From contig JAVBMV010000007.1 in NCBI GenBank assembly GCA_031552145.1, positions 124,001 through 188,000 on the forward strand: a stretch of DNA of 64,000 nucleotides, in the 5' to 3' direction. The position numbers were made by a program, and so were the translations under genes. Every line of letters starts with the position of its first letter. Position 1 is the first letter of the stretch. The notes beneath the pieces are model-generated. The model was given only the letters and a program-made list of their open reading frames with translations. It had not been told where the DNA came from and did not search any database. Below are positions 53,630-62,974 of the stretch, piece by piece. This DNA is from JAVBMV01 sp031552145. Its GTDB lineage: Bacteria > Myxococcota > Myxococcia > Myxococcales > UBA5297.

Positions 53630-53652
53630 TAGCCGCGCGCGGCGCCGGGCCG

Positions 53653-55464
53653 TTAGAGTGTCGCGGCCCCCTCCTGCGCGTGGGCGCCAGCGGCGCTCTG
53701 CGCGATGCGCTCCCTGAGGCGGGCGCGCTGGTTCTTCAGTTCCTGTGGCATGGTCGCCGCGAGCAGCTTGAAGAGGTCCTCTTGAAGGTCGGCCTCCGCG
53801 CGCCACTCCTCTTGCTCGACCGCGAGGGCCTGCTCCAGCTTGGCCCGCTCGAGCTTCAGGCCGCCCAGATCGAGATCCTCGGGGCGCGGCACATACCCCG
53901 CGAGGGTCTGGCGCGCGCCGGCGCGACCCTGCACGCGCTCGATCATCCACTTGAGGGCGCGCATGTTCTCGGTGTAGCCGGGCCACAGGAACTTTCCGTC
54001 GGTGCCCTTGCGGAACCAGTTGACCATGAAGAGCTGCGGCGGGTGGGTCAGCTTCTGGCGCATGTCGAGCCAGTGCTGGAAGTACTTGCCCATGTCGTAG
54101 CCGCAGAAGGGGAGCATCGCCATGGGGTCGCGCCGCACCACCCCCACCGCGCCGGTGGCGGCGGCGGTCGTCTCGGAGGCGAGCATCGCGCCCAGGTAGA
54201 CGCCGTGGTTCCAGTCGAAGGACTGCATCACGAGCGGCACTGTGTTGCTGCGCCTGCCGCCGAAGAGGATGGCCGAGATGGGCACGCCCTGCGGCGCGTT
54301 GGCCTCGGGCGAGAGGGCGGGGTTGTTGCGCATGGGCGCGGTGAAGCGGCTGTTGGGGTGGGCGGCCTTCTCTCCCGAGGCGGGCGTCCAGGGGCGTCCG
54401 CGCCAGTCGGTGGCCTCGGCGGGCGGCGGCCCATCCTTCCCCTCCCACCAGAGCCCGCCGTCCTTGGTCTGGGCGACGTTGGTGTAGATGGTGTCGCGCG
54501 CGATGGAGCGCATGGCGTTGGGGTTGGTCTCGAAGTTGGTGCCCGGCACCACGCCGAAGTAGCCCGCCTCGGGGTTGATGGCCCAGAGCCTGCCATCGGG
54601 TCCCACGCGCATCCAGGCGATGTCATCGCCGACCGTCCAGATCTTCCAGCCCTTGAAGTTGGTGGGCGGGATCATCATGGCGAAGTTGGTCTTGCCGCAC
54701 TGCGAGGGGAAGGCGCCCGCGACATAGGTGGTCTCGCCCTCGGGGCTCTGCGCGCCGATGATGAGCATGTGCTCGGCCATCCACCCCTCGTTGCGACCGA
54801 GGTAGGAGCCGATGCGGAGCGCCAGGCACTTCTTCCCGAGCAGCACGTTGCCGCCGTAGCCGGAGCCGATGGACCAGATGGTGTTGTCCTGGGGGAAGTG
54901 GCAGATGAAGCGGCGCTCCGGGCTCAGATCGCCCAGCGAGTGCAGGCCTCGGTTGAACTCGTTCGACTGCCCCAGCGCGTCGAGGGCGATCTGCCCCATG
55001 CGCGTCATGAGCCCCATGTTGAGCACCACATAGATGCTGTCGGTCAGCTCGACGCCGATCTTGGCGGACGGTGCTCCTGCGGGGCCCATGATGTAGGGCA
55101 CCACATACATCGTGCGCCCTTTCATGGCTCCGTCGTAGAGCGCGCCCAACTTCCGGTAGGCGTCGTCTGGCGCCATCCAGTTGTTGGTGGGGCCCGCCTC
55201 CTCCTTCGAGGGGGTGCAGATGAAGGTGACGTGCTCGACGCGCGCCACGTCGTTGGGGTCGGAGCGGTGGAGATAGCACCCGGGCAGCTGCTCTTGGTTC
55301 ACCGGATGGAGGACGCCGGTCTTGAGGCATTCGTCGGTGAGCCGCTTCGCCTCGGCCTCACTGCCATCGCACCAGACGACGCGGTCGGGCTTGCAGAGCT
55401 TCGCCATCTCGTCGACCCAGCGCGCCAGGTGGGGGTTGCTAATCGACTTGGTCTGTTGGTTCAT
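53653..55464 (-). CDS. pckG: GTP-dependent phosphoenolpyruvate carboxykinase
   Basis: PckG converts oxaloacetate to PEP using GTP, the first step of gluconeogenesis. The 603-aa product has HVTFICTPSKEEAGPTNNW, the P-loop GAFPSQCGKTNFAMMIPP containing the reactive Cys, the metal-binding VGDDIAWMR, and GVPISAILFGGRRSNTVPLV. It matches the GTP class, not the ATP class. Start at ATG 55464 (MNQQTKSISNPHLARWVDEMAKLCKP) with GAGGAA at 9 nt; the upstream extension of 14 codons is unsupported. The C-terminal 60 or so residues are unusually charged and helical. Confidence 0.96.
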   Translation of the reverse strand: MNQQTKSISNPHLARWVDEMAKLCKPDRVVWCDGSEAEAKRLTDECLKTGVLHPVNQEQLPGCYLHRSDPNDVARVEHVTFICTPSKEEAGPTNNWMAPDDAYRKLGALYDGAMKGRTMYVVPYIMGPAGAPSAKIGVELTDSIYVVLNMGLMTRMGQIALDALGQSNEFNRGLHSLGDLSPERRFICHFPQDNTIWSIGSGYGGNVLLGKKCLALRIGSYLGRNEGWMAEHMLIIGAQSPEGETTYVAGAFPSQCGKTNFAMMIPPTNFKGWKIWTVGDDIAWMRVGPDGRLWAINPEAGYFGVVPGTNFETNPNAMRSIARDTIYTNVAQTKDGGLWWEGKDGPPPAEATDWRGRPWTPASGEKAAHPNSRFTAPMRNNPALSPEANAPQGVPISAILFGGRRSNTVPLVMQSFDWNHGVYLGAMLASETTAAATGAVGVVRRDPMAMLPFCGYDMGKYFQHWLDMRQKLTHPPQLFMVNWFRKGTDGKFLWPGYTENMRALKWMIERVQGRAGARQTLAGYVPRPEDLDLGGLKLERAKLEQALAVEQEEWRAEADLQEDLFKLLAATMPQELKNQRARLRERIAQSAAGAHAQEGAATL

Positions 55465-55548
55465 TGGTTCCTCGTGCTCGAAAAGATAGTGGGGTTCGAA
55501 AGGCACAACAACCGAACAAGTGACCGAAGGGGAGAGTGTCGACGAAAG

Positions 55549-55563
55549 TGGCGCCCGGCGCCA
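55549..55563 (-). terminator. Short hairpin after the ompA-type gene
   Basis: TGGCGCC-C-GGCGCCA, a perfect 7-bp stem 7 nt past the OmpA-type stop codon, followed on the minus strand by a short T-containing tail. A likely weak terminator. Confidence 0.45.
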
Positions 55564-55569
55564 GTCTCG

Positions 55570-56634
55570 TCAGAGCTTTTTCCAGGGGGCGGCGCGCCCA
55601 GTGGGTCCCAGGGTGGGGGGCTCGATGGCGACGATATATTCGGCTCGCCGGTTCGCCTCGGCCGGTGTCTCGTCCGGGGTCTCTACCGCGAGGAGCTCCT
55701 CACCGAAGCCCGCATAGTAGAGGGGGACGTCCAGCCCTCGCTTCTTAAAATGCTGGCAGATGGCGCGGGCGCGCAGCTGCGAGAGCGCGCGGTTCGCCTC
55801 GCTCTTGCCGACAGTGTCCGTGTGGCCGACCACGAAGAGCTTCAGCGCGGCGAAGCGGCCAAACTGTTCGAGTGCCTGCTCGATCCGCGCGAGCGAGTCC
55901 GTGAGCTTCTGCTCCTCGGAGGAGGGGACGGCGGCGCTGCCCGAGGCGAAGTGCACCTCCTCGTGCGGGATCTCGAGGCGCCACGGATAGAGCTCGATCC
56001 CGGAATAGAAGCCATCCGGATCATGGACCCGGACGGTGATCTTCATGGGGCGCCCCTCACCGGGACTGGACCAACTGACCGGCAGCGGACTACCGGGCGG
56101 CAGATCCTCCAGCTCGGTGACGTTGCGCGCCATCTCCCGGCCGCGGTCATCCATCACCTCGACCTCGAGCTTGCGCGCGGGGCGCGTTGAGGTGAGCTGC
56201 GCGCGCTGTGCCGCGAGCTCGACTTTCGACGGGTCCAACTTCAGCAGCGCGGGGCGCACGATCTCGGCCTTGAAGTCGAGCGCCGTCTGGTAATCCTCGC
56301 CCGCGACGCGCGTGAAGAGCGTGCCGGTGTAGCGCCGCTCCACTCCGACCGCGAGCTGCAGCGCGAAGCGCCTGCGCTCCCCCTCGGCCATGGGGCCCGC
56401 GCGGAGGGTGAGCCGCTTGCCGCCCTCGGCGACGAGCTCGACGCGCGCGCGCTCCACATCCTCCAGCGCCACCAAGGTCAGGGAGGGCTGCTCCTTGCCC
56501 CCCGCGAGCACCTTGGCCGCAAGTTCTACTTCTACCCCCTGCGCCGAGGCGCCCGATGGGAGCGCCGAGAGCGTCATCAGCGCGAGAATGGCCAGCAGCG
56601 AGGGAGCTAGGGGAGTGCGCGTAACGTTCGACAT
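55570..56634 (-). CDS. OmpA-family outer membrane/peptidoglycan-binding protein
   Basis: A 354-aa exported protein with a signal peptide ending ALPSGASAQ. The N-terminal 200 residues form beta-rich immunoglobulin-like sequence with no recognised family. The last 130 residues are an OmpA C-terminal domain that binds peptidoglycan: FASGSAAVPSSEEQKLTDSLARIEQAL, VVGHTDTVGKSEANRALSQLRARAICQHF and ANRRAEYIVAIE, with conserved Asp and Arg. It should tether the outer envelope to the wall. It shares strand with pckG across a 105-nt gap but has its own hairpin, so probably its own transcript. Confidence 0.92.
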   Translation of the reverse strand: MSNVTRTPLAPSLLAILALMTLSALPSGASAQGVEVELAAKVLAGGKEQPSLTLVALEDVERARVELVAEGGKRLTLRAGPMAEGERRRFALQLAVGVERRYTGTLFTRVAGEDYQTALDFKAEIVRPALLKLDPSKVELAAQRAQLTSTRPARKLEVEVMDDRGREMARNVTELEDLPPGSPLPVSWSSPGEGRPMKITVRVHDPDGFYSGIELYPWRLEIPHEEVHFASGSAAVPSSEEQKLTDSLARIEQALEQFGRFAALKLFVVGHTDTVGKSEANRALSQLRARAICQHFKKRGLDVPLYYAGFGEELLAVETPDETPAEANRRAEYIVAIEPPTLGPTGRAAPWKKL

Positions 56635-56732
56635 GCTGGAGAGCTCCGCGAGCGCGAGGCCCGCCGAAGAGAAGGCCCCCCCTCCCGCGGTGGGAAGGAG
56701 GGGCCCCGGTTACCCATCACTTCTCGTCGAGC

Positions 56733-59324
56733 CTAGGACTCTTCGCAGTCTTCGCCCGATAGTTCGTAGCCCTGCGAGCATTCGCCTTTGGGCAGACAGA
56801 CCTTGTCGCCGCCGTCGTGCAGCATGGAGGGGCAGGCATCGACGCAGCTCTCGCCGTAGCGGAACTTGGCGCCGCAGTCCACTACGCAGTCGGGGCCGAA
56901 ATCGGGATCGGGGTAGAGCTCCCAGCCAACGTTGCAGCTCATATCTGCTCTGCAGAGCCGGTCGCCGCCGTCGTGCTTGCCGCCGGGGCAGCTCTCGACG
57001 CAGGCATCGCCGTCGATATAGGCCGGGCAATAGACGCAGGCCTCGTAGGTTGGGTGCATGTAGTAGTGGTTGGCGCAGCCCGTCGTGAGGCAGGTGCCGG
57101 TAGAACCGCCGCCATTGTGGGTGCCTCCAGTGCAGTTAGCGGAGTCGGCCAGACAGAGCCCGTGGGTCGTATTGAAGACGTAGAAGGTCGAACAGGAGTG
57201 CTCCCCCGGCTCCGTCGGCTGCCTGACGCAGGCATGGTCGCCGCCGTCGATGAACTCATCGGGGCAGGCATCGACGCAGGTGTTGGTTCCATAGAGAAGC
57301 TTCTTGGGGTCGCACCGCTGCACGCACTCGCCGGTCGCTTCCGCACCGGTGCCCGTCATCTCGACGAACCAGTTGGCGACGCAGGAGGAAGGGGCGCAGG
57401 CCGTTCCGACGCAGAGGCTGGCAGTGCAGGCCATCGTCTCGTCCGTTTCGTCCACCCTGTACTTGCCGCCGTAGGTGAGGGCCTTGGCGGGCGACATGGC
57501 GTTGCCAGCGGAGGCGCAGTCCTCGTTGGTGCACTCGGCCCCGGAACAGTCGATGGCGCAGGTCTCGTCGGGGAGAAGCAGCGCGAAGCCGGGCAGGCAG
57601 GTTTTCTTGGCGACGCAGGGAGCGTCGGCGGCGAGGCTGCCCAGGTGATGGCTATCGGCGCAGAGTCCTTGGAAGGTGCAGTTGCCCTGGCCGTCGTCAT
57701 GCATCGGCTTCGTGAAGCCGGTGCCGCCGCAGGAGGCGATGCAGGCGGCACCCTCCCACGGATCGATTTCCTCGGCGCAGAGCTTGCTGCTCGCGCACTC
57801 TCCGGCGTCGACCTGTGCCTGGGTGCAGCAGGTGGGCATCCTCAAGAAGCCGGGCGAACAGAGCCTGGTCGGCACGCACTCGCCCTCGCCGCCGTCGTGA
57901 TAGCCCGGCGAGCACTCGCCCTCGGGCAGGCACTTGGGGGTGCTGTTCTCGTCGGAGCCGCCCTCGTGTTGGCCGACCGGGCAACTCTGCACGCAGAGGC
58001 CGTTGGAGAGTGGGTAGTGGTAGAGGCAGTCGGCGCCCTTTATCGGATTGCCCTCGTCGTCGTAGACATAGGTGCCCCAGACTTTGCAGGCGCAGTCCTC
58101 CGAGTACTCGCACTGGTTCTCGGCGACGCCCAGGGCCAATTCCGTTGGCTCCACATCCGAGGGGACGCCGGCGTGGCAATTGACTCCGCAGGAGTCGTAC
58201 TCGTCCGTGAGACAGTAGGGAGTGGAGCCGTCGACCGAGCAGGAGGGGTGCTTGCCGCCGGGGCAGGAGGCGATGCAGGCGGGGTTGTTCACGAGTTCCA
58301 TGTACCGCTCGGAGAGGGTGAAGCCGGTATAGCAGGTGCCAATGGGGACGCATTTCGATCCGGCAACGTCGCCGTAGTGAAAGCCTTCTTCACAGCCATT
58401 GGCGGCGCCATCTTTGGCGTAGCACGCGGTTCTGCCGCCGTGATGGTAGTTGCTCTCGCAGACGCACTTCTGGCTTGCGGCGTCCCACTTATAGTTAGGA
58501 CTATCGCAGTCGGTGCCCTTCCAGCAGAGGCCTCGGCCGTTGTCGTGGTAGCCCTCGGCGCACTCGTCCTCGGGCACGCAGAGGAAGTTGGTCTGTGGCT
58601 TACCTTTCTCGAGGGCGCCGAAGTGGTAACCGGAGGCGCATCCCTGGCTGTTGGGCACGCACTTACTCTCTCCATCGAAGTGATAGCCAGTCGCGCAGTT
58701 GCCATCGGGCAGGCATTCGCCGTTGCCGCCGTCAACGAAGCCGGGCGAGCACTCGCCCCTGGGCAGGCAATTGTCGTCGCCGCCGTCGTGGAAGCCGTCG
58801 GCGCAGCCGGGCTGATCGGTGCAGGCCTTGCCGTTGCTGCGGTAGCCGTCGCTGCACTCGCCGATGGGAAGGCACTTCATGGTCTTGGGATTGCCGCCCA
58901 GCCAGTACCCCTCGTCGCACTTGTCGAGCGCCATGCAGGTGCCCTTGCCGCCGTCATGGTAGCCGTCGGAGCACTGCCCATCCGGCATACAGACCTTGTC
59001 GCCGCCGTCGTGGTAACCCTCGGCGCACTCCTTGATGCAGCGCCCGTCGCGGTCGCGCATGTAGTTGGCGATGCACTGCCCCTTGGGCAGGCAGCTGCCG
59101 TCGCCGCCGTCGTGGTAGCCGATGGCGCACCCTTGGGCGACGCACTTGCCGGCGCCGTCGTCGTGGTAGCCGATGGCGCACCCTTGGGCGACGCACTTGC
59201 CGGTGCCGTCGTCATGGGTACCCGAGGGGCACTCCTTATCTACGGGTGGGGTGGGATCGGAATCACTGCAGGCCGCGGCGGAGAGCGCCATCAGAGCGAG
59301 CACTCCAAGTAATCTTGATCGCAT
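56733..59324 (-). CDS. Large Cys-rich repeat lipoprotein
   Basis: An 863-aa lipoprotein. ATG 59324 follows AGAGGAAA and opens MRSRLLGVLALMALSAAACSDS (lipobox AAAC). The mature part is a long chain of short Cys units of about 17-25 residues, many reading C-x2-GYHDGG-x3-CLP-x-G-x-C, with a Gly/Asp/His-rich centre; dozens of cysteines suggest EGF/TIL-like disulfide modules. The two N-terminal units (CAIGYHDDGAGKCVAQG) are exact tandem copies at DNA level (51 bp). No enzyme domain was found. Its start repeats the plan of the 2627-aa lipoprotein at 861, with a Cys-rich region after the lipobox. Likely surface adhesion or prey/host contact, by analogy only. Confidence 0.87.
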   Translation of the reverse strand: MRSRLLGVLALMALSAAACSDSDPTPPVDKECPSGTHDDGTGKCVAQGCAIGYHDDGAGKCVAQGCAIGYHDGGDGSCLPKGQCIANYMRDRDGRCIKECAEGYHDGGDKVCMPDGQCSDGYHDGGKGTCMALDKCDEGYWLGGNPKTMKCLPIGECSDGYRSNGKACTDQPGCADGFHDGGDDNCLPRGECSPGFVDGGNGECLPDGNCATGYHFDGESKCVPNSQGCASGYHFGALEKGKPQTNFLCVPEDECAEGYHDNGRGLCWKGTDCDSPNYKWDAASQKCVCESNYHHGGRTACYAKDGAANGCEEGFHYGDVAGSKCVPIGTCYTGFTLSERYMELVNNPACIASCPGGKHPSCSVDGSTPYCLTDEYDSCGVNCHAGVPSDVEPTELALGVAENQCEYSEDCACKVWGTYVYDDEGNPIKGADCLYHYPLSNGLCVQSCPVGQHEGGSDENSTPKCLPEGECSPGYHDGGEGECVPTRLCSPGFLRMPTCCTQAQVDAGECASSKLCAEEIDPWEGAACIASCGGTGFTKPMHDDGQGNCTFQGLCADSHHLGSLAADAPCVAKKTCLPGFALLLPDETCAIDCSGAECTNEDCASAGNAMSPAKALTYGGKYRVDETDETMACTASLCVGTACAPSSCVANWFVEMTGTGAEATGECVQRCDPKKLLYGTNTCVDACPDEFIDGGDHACVRQPTEPGEHSCSTFYVFNTTHGLCLADSANCTGGTHNGGGSTGTCLTTGCANHYYMHPTYEACVYCPAYIDGDACVESCPGGKHDGGDRLCRADMSCNVGWELYPDPDFGPDCVVDCGAKFRYGESCVDACPSMLHDGGDKVCLPKGECSQGYELSGEDCEES
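59121..59222 (-). repeat. 51-bp tandem duplication in the Cys-rich lipoprotein gene
   Basis: Units 59121-59171 and 59172-59222 are near-identical (51 bp, 17 codons), showing recent expansion by replication slippage or recombination. Confidence 0.85.
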
Positions 59325-59552
59325 GTTGTTTCCTCTGTCCGAATTCCCGGCCTCTAACCGGAGGCTGGGGGAGTGAACGGAACCAGCAGGCATCGCGGAG
59401 ACGGGGAACCGCTCCGCGCGCCTCGGCCGCTGAGTCCTCTCCCCCTATCGGAGCACTATTCGGGGGGGCGGATCAAGTCTCCGCCCCTCCCGGGCGGCCG
59501 CTCGGCAGGATCGCCGACACCCGCGCGGCGCGATAGGACGTCCGACAGGGCG

Positions 59553-60659
<1,107 letters not shown>

Positions 60660-60698
60660 GGGTGCTGCTCCTTTGACGGCCCCTCGAGGCCAGAAAAT

Positions 60699-60715
60699 AC
60701 TGCACGGATGTTTAG
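60699..60715 (-). promoter_or_regulatory. Putative LexA (SOS) box upstream of recA
   Basis: On the minus strand CTAAACATCCGTGCAGT fits the Myxococcus xanthus LexA-box pattern CTRHAMRYBYGTTCAGS (recalled from the literature) at 15 of 17 positions; the mismatches are the second T of GTTCAG and the final S. It overlaps TATACT at 60714-60719, a likely -10. Confidence 0.6.
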
Positions 60716-60812
60716 TATACTGGCCCGCCCGAAGCAACCGTGTCGGGGCGCCACTCTTCGAACGCGCACCTTGTAACAGGGGGGTCTGACACGGGCGCGG
60801 TAGCATGGGGCC

Positions 60813-61538
60813 ATGCAACTCTCTTGCCTGCGCATCGTGCTGCTCCGCCCGAGGAATCCCGAGAACCTCGGGGCCGCGGCTCGGGCGATGAAGAACTTTG
60901 GTGTCTCGGATTGGGCCATCGTCGATCCCAGGACGTTCGATTTCGGTGCGGCGCGCCGCGTGGCCGTCCATGCCGAGGAGCTGCTCGACCGGCCGCGGCT
61001 CGCCGCGACGCTCGACGAGGCGGTGGCCGACGCCACCTGGGTGGTGGGCACCAGCTCCCGAACAGTGCCGGGACGGCGGCGGCTCTCGGTGGCGGAGGTG
61101 GCGAAGGGCGTGGGCGAGCTGGGTCCTGGGGGCAAGCTGGCGCTCGTCTTTGGCGATGAGCGCAGCGGCCTGAGCAACGACGAGCTAATGCGTTGCCACG
61201 CCATCTCGGCGCTCTCGACCGAGCCCGAGCAGCCCTCGCTCAACCTGGCTCAGGCGCTCGCCATCTATTGCGCGCGAATTTACGAGGAGAACGCCGGGTG
61301 TCGGGTGGGCGCGGGGGAGCGGGGCGCGGCGCTGGCCACCCTCGCGAGCGACGCGGAGCTGATGGAGCAGGAGCGCGCCCTGGAGGCGCTCCTTCAGGGA
61401 GGGGGCTTCCTCCAAGAGGGGGGCAACGCGCGGGCGCTGCAGGAGCTGATGGCTCCCTGGCTCAGGGCGCGCCTCACCCGGGCGGAGGGGCGCCTCTGGC
61501 GCTCCGCCTTGCGCGCGACGGCGAAGCGCCTCGCTTAG
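60813..61538 (+). CDS. trmJ: TrmJ-like tRNA ribose methyltransferase (SPOUT)
   Basis: A 241-aa SPOUT methyltransferase that 2'-O-methylates position 32 of tRNAs. Three motifs are visible: [16 protein letters not shown] (motif 1), [14 protein letters not shown] (motif 2) and [17 protein letters not shown] (motif 3, knot). The C-terminal 90 residues fit the extension of TrmJ. The ATG at 60813 follows a G-rich but weak site. It is divergent from recA, 153 nt apart. Assignment to TrmJ over other SpoU paralogues rests on length and the motif 3 Ser/Asn. Confidence 0.88.
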   Translation: MQLSCLRIVLLRPRNPENLGAAARAMKNFGVSDWAIVDPRTFDFGAARRVAVHAEELLDRPRLAATLDEAVADATWVVGTSSRTVPGRRRLSVAEVAKGVGELGPGGKLALVFGDERSGLSNDELMRCHAISALSTEPEQPSLNLAQALAIYCARIYEENAGCRVGAGERGAALATLASDAELMEQERALEALLQGGGFLQEGGNARALQELMAPWLRARLTRAEGRLWRSALRATAKRLA

Positions 61539-61604
61539 AGCATGTGCCGGCAGGGCGCGTGCTAACCTCGGAGCACGATTGAAATTCGGGAGAGAGGGTA
61601 GGGC

Positions 61605-62423
61605 ATGGTCCGCGCAGTGGTGACGGGGATGGGTGGCAGGATGGGCAGGGCGCTCCTCTCGGCGATGAGGGAGGCGCCCGAGCTGGAGGTGACGCTGGCG
61701 GCGGGGGTGGAGCGCGAGGGCTCGCCGCTCGTCGGGCAGGACGCGGGCGAGCTCGATGGCCGCGGTGCGCTGGGCGCGCCCATCTTCGATTCGCTGGAGC
61801 GCGCGCTCGATGCGAGCGGCGCCCAGGTGGTCATCGACTTCACCTCGCCCACCTCGACCGTGGCCGCGGCGCGCCTCTGTGCCGCGCGGCGCGTCCCCTT
61901 CGTCACCGGCACGACCGGCCTCTCGGAGGAGGAGCGGCGCTCGCTCGCCGAGTGCGCGCGCGCGATTCCGCTGCTCGCCGCGCCCAACATGAGCGTGGCC
62001 GTCGCGCTCTTCGCCGAGCTGGTGGAGCGGGCCGCCCGCGCGCTGACGCCGATGGGCTTCGACGCGCAGCTGGTCGAGATGCACCATCGCCACAAGAAGG
62101 ACGCGCCCTCGGGTACCGCCCTCGCTCTGGCCGAGCGGGCGGGGGTGCCGCGCGAGGCGATCCACGCGCTGCGCGGCGGCGATGTCTTCGGCGACCACTC
62201 CCTCATCCTCGCTGGCCTAGGCGAGCGGCTGGAGCTTTCGCACAAACTCTCGAGCCGCGCGCCGCTGGCCCAGGGCGCGCTGCGCGCCGCTCGCTTCGTC
62301 GCCGAAGTGGGGGCCGGAATGGGGGCCGGAATGTGGGAAGGAGCACAGCGCCCCGCCGGGCTCTATACCATCCGCGACGTGGTGGCCGCCCTCGACGGCG
62401 CCGCCGCGGCGGTGCGTGGGTAG
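61605..62423 (+). CDS. dapB: 4-hydroxy-tetrahydrodipicolinate reductase
   Basis: DapB performs the NAD(P)H-dependent step of lysine/diaminopimelate synthesis. The 272-aa product has VVTGMGGRMGRALL (cofactor loop), VVIDFTSPTST, FVTGTTGLSEEE, APNMSVAVALFAEL, and the substrate-binding EMHHRHKKDAPSGTAL. All family blocks are present. It lies 66 nt after trmJ and 8 nt before folK on the same strand, so the three probably form an operon. Confidence 0.97.
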   Translation: MVRAVVTGMGGRMGRALLSAMREAPELEVTLAAGVEREGSPLVGQDAGELDGRGALGAPIFDSLERALDASGAQVVIDFTSPTSTVAAARLCAARRVPFVTGTTGLSEEERRSLAECARAIPLLAAPNMSVAVALFAELVERAARALTPMGFDAQLVEMHHRHKKDAPSGTALALAERAGVPREAIHALRGGDVFGDHSLILAGLGERLELSHKLSSRAPLAQGALRAARFVAEVGAGMGAGMWEGAQRPAGLYTIRDVVAALDGAAAAVRG

Positions 62424-62431
62424 GGCCGCGG

Positions 62432-62947
62432 ATGGTTGGAGGTGAAACCTATTACCTCGGCCTCGGCGCCAACCTGGGCGATCGGCGCGCCAACCTCGCG
62501 CTCGCGCTGGCGCGCCTCGCCGCTTCTGGAGCGGTGCGGGTGGTGCGTTGCTCCAGCCTCTACGAGACAGCGCCCGTGGGCCCCGCGCAGCCCGACTTCC
62601 TCAACGCGGCGGCACAGGTGGAGAGCGCCCTCGCGCCGCTCGCGCTGCTCGCGCTCTGCAAGGAGGTAGAGCGCGAGCTTGGGCGCGCGCCCGATGGCCC
62701 GCGCTGGGGGCCGCGCCCGCTCGATCTCGATCTGCTGCTTGCGGGCCCGGGAGTAGGCGTCCTCTCGCTCCCGGAGCTGCAGCTCCCGCACCTTCTGATG
62801 CACGAGCGGGCCTTCGCGCTGGTGCCGCTCGCCGAGATCGCGCCCCAGGCGCTCCACCCGGTGCTGGGAAAGAGCGTCGCGTCGCTGCTCGCCGACCTCG
62901 CGGCGCGCGATCCCGCGGCGCTCGCCGGCGTGAGGCGCCTAGGGTGA
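62432..62947 (+). CDS. folK: HPPK (folate pathway pyrophosphokinase)
   Basis: FolK transfers pyrophosphate from ATP to hydroxymethyl-dihydropterin. The 171-aa product shows YYLGLGANLGDRRANLALAL at the N-terminus, SSLYETAPVGPAQPDFLNAA, and the metal-binding RWGPRPLDLDLLL followed by LPHLLMHERAFALVPLAEI. ATG 62432 lies 8 nt after the dapB stop. It is convergent with the FecR-domain gene (27-nt gap). Confidence 0.96.
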   Translation: MVGGETYYLGLGANLGDRRANLALALARLAASGAVRVVRCSSLYETAPVGPAQPDFLNAAAQVESALAPLALLALCKEVERELGRAPDGPRWGPRPLDLDLLLAGPGVGVLSLPELQLPHLLMHERAFALVPLAEIAPQALHPVLGKSVASLLADLAARDPAALAGVRRLG

Positions 62948-62974
62948 GATGCCTCACGCGCCTTCGCCGCCGCC

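Noticed and set aside
53568..53652. yybP-ykoY manganese riboswitch upstream of the TerC/Alx gene
   Set aside because: The region is short and dominated by a single GC-rich hairpin; the conserved riboswitch core was not found.
56733..59324. CRISPR-like repeat array
   Set aside because: The periodic motif is translated Cys units of variable length in one long ORF, not identical repeats with unique spacers.
59465..59487. Hairpin downstream of recA as an intrinsic terminator
   Set aside because: The GGGGCGGA/TCCGCCCC stem lies on the far side of recA's stop (59553), but it is followed by no T-run on the minus strand; not firm enough to list.
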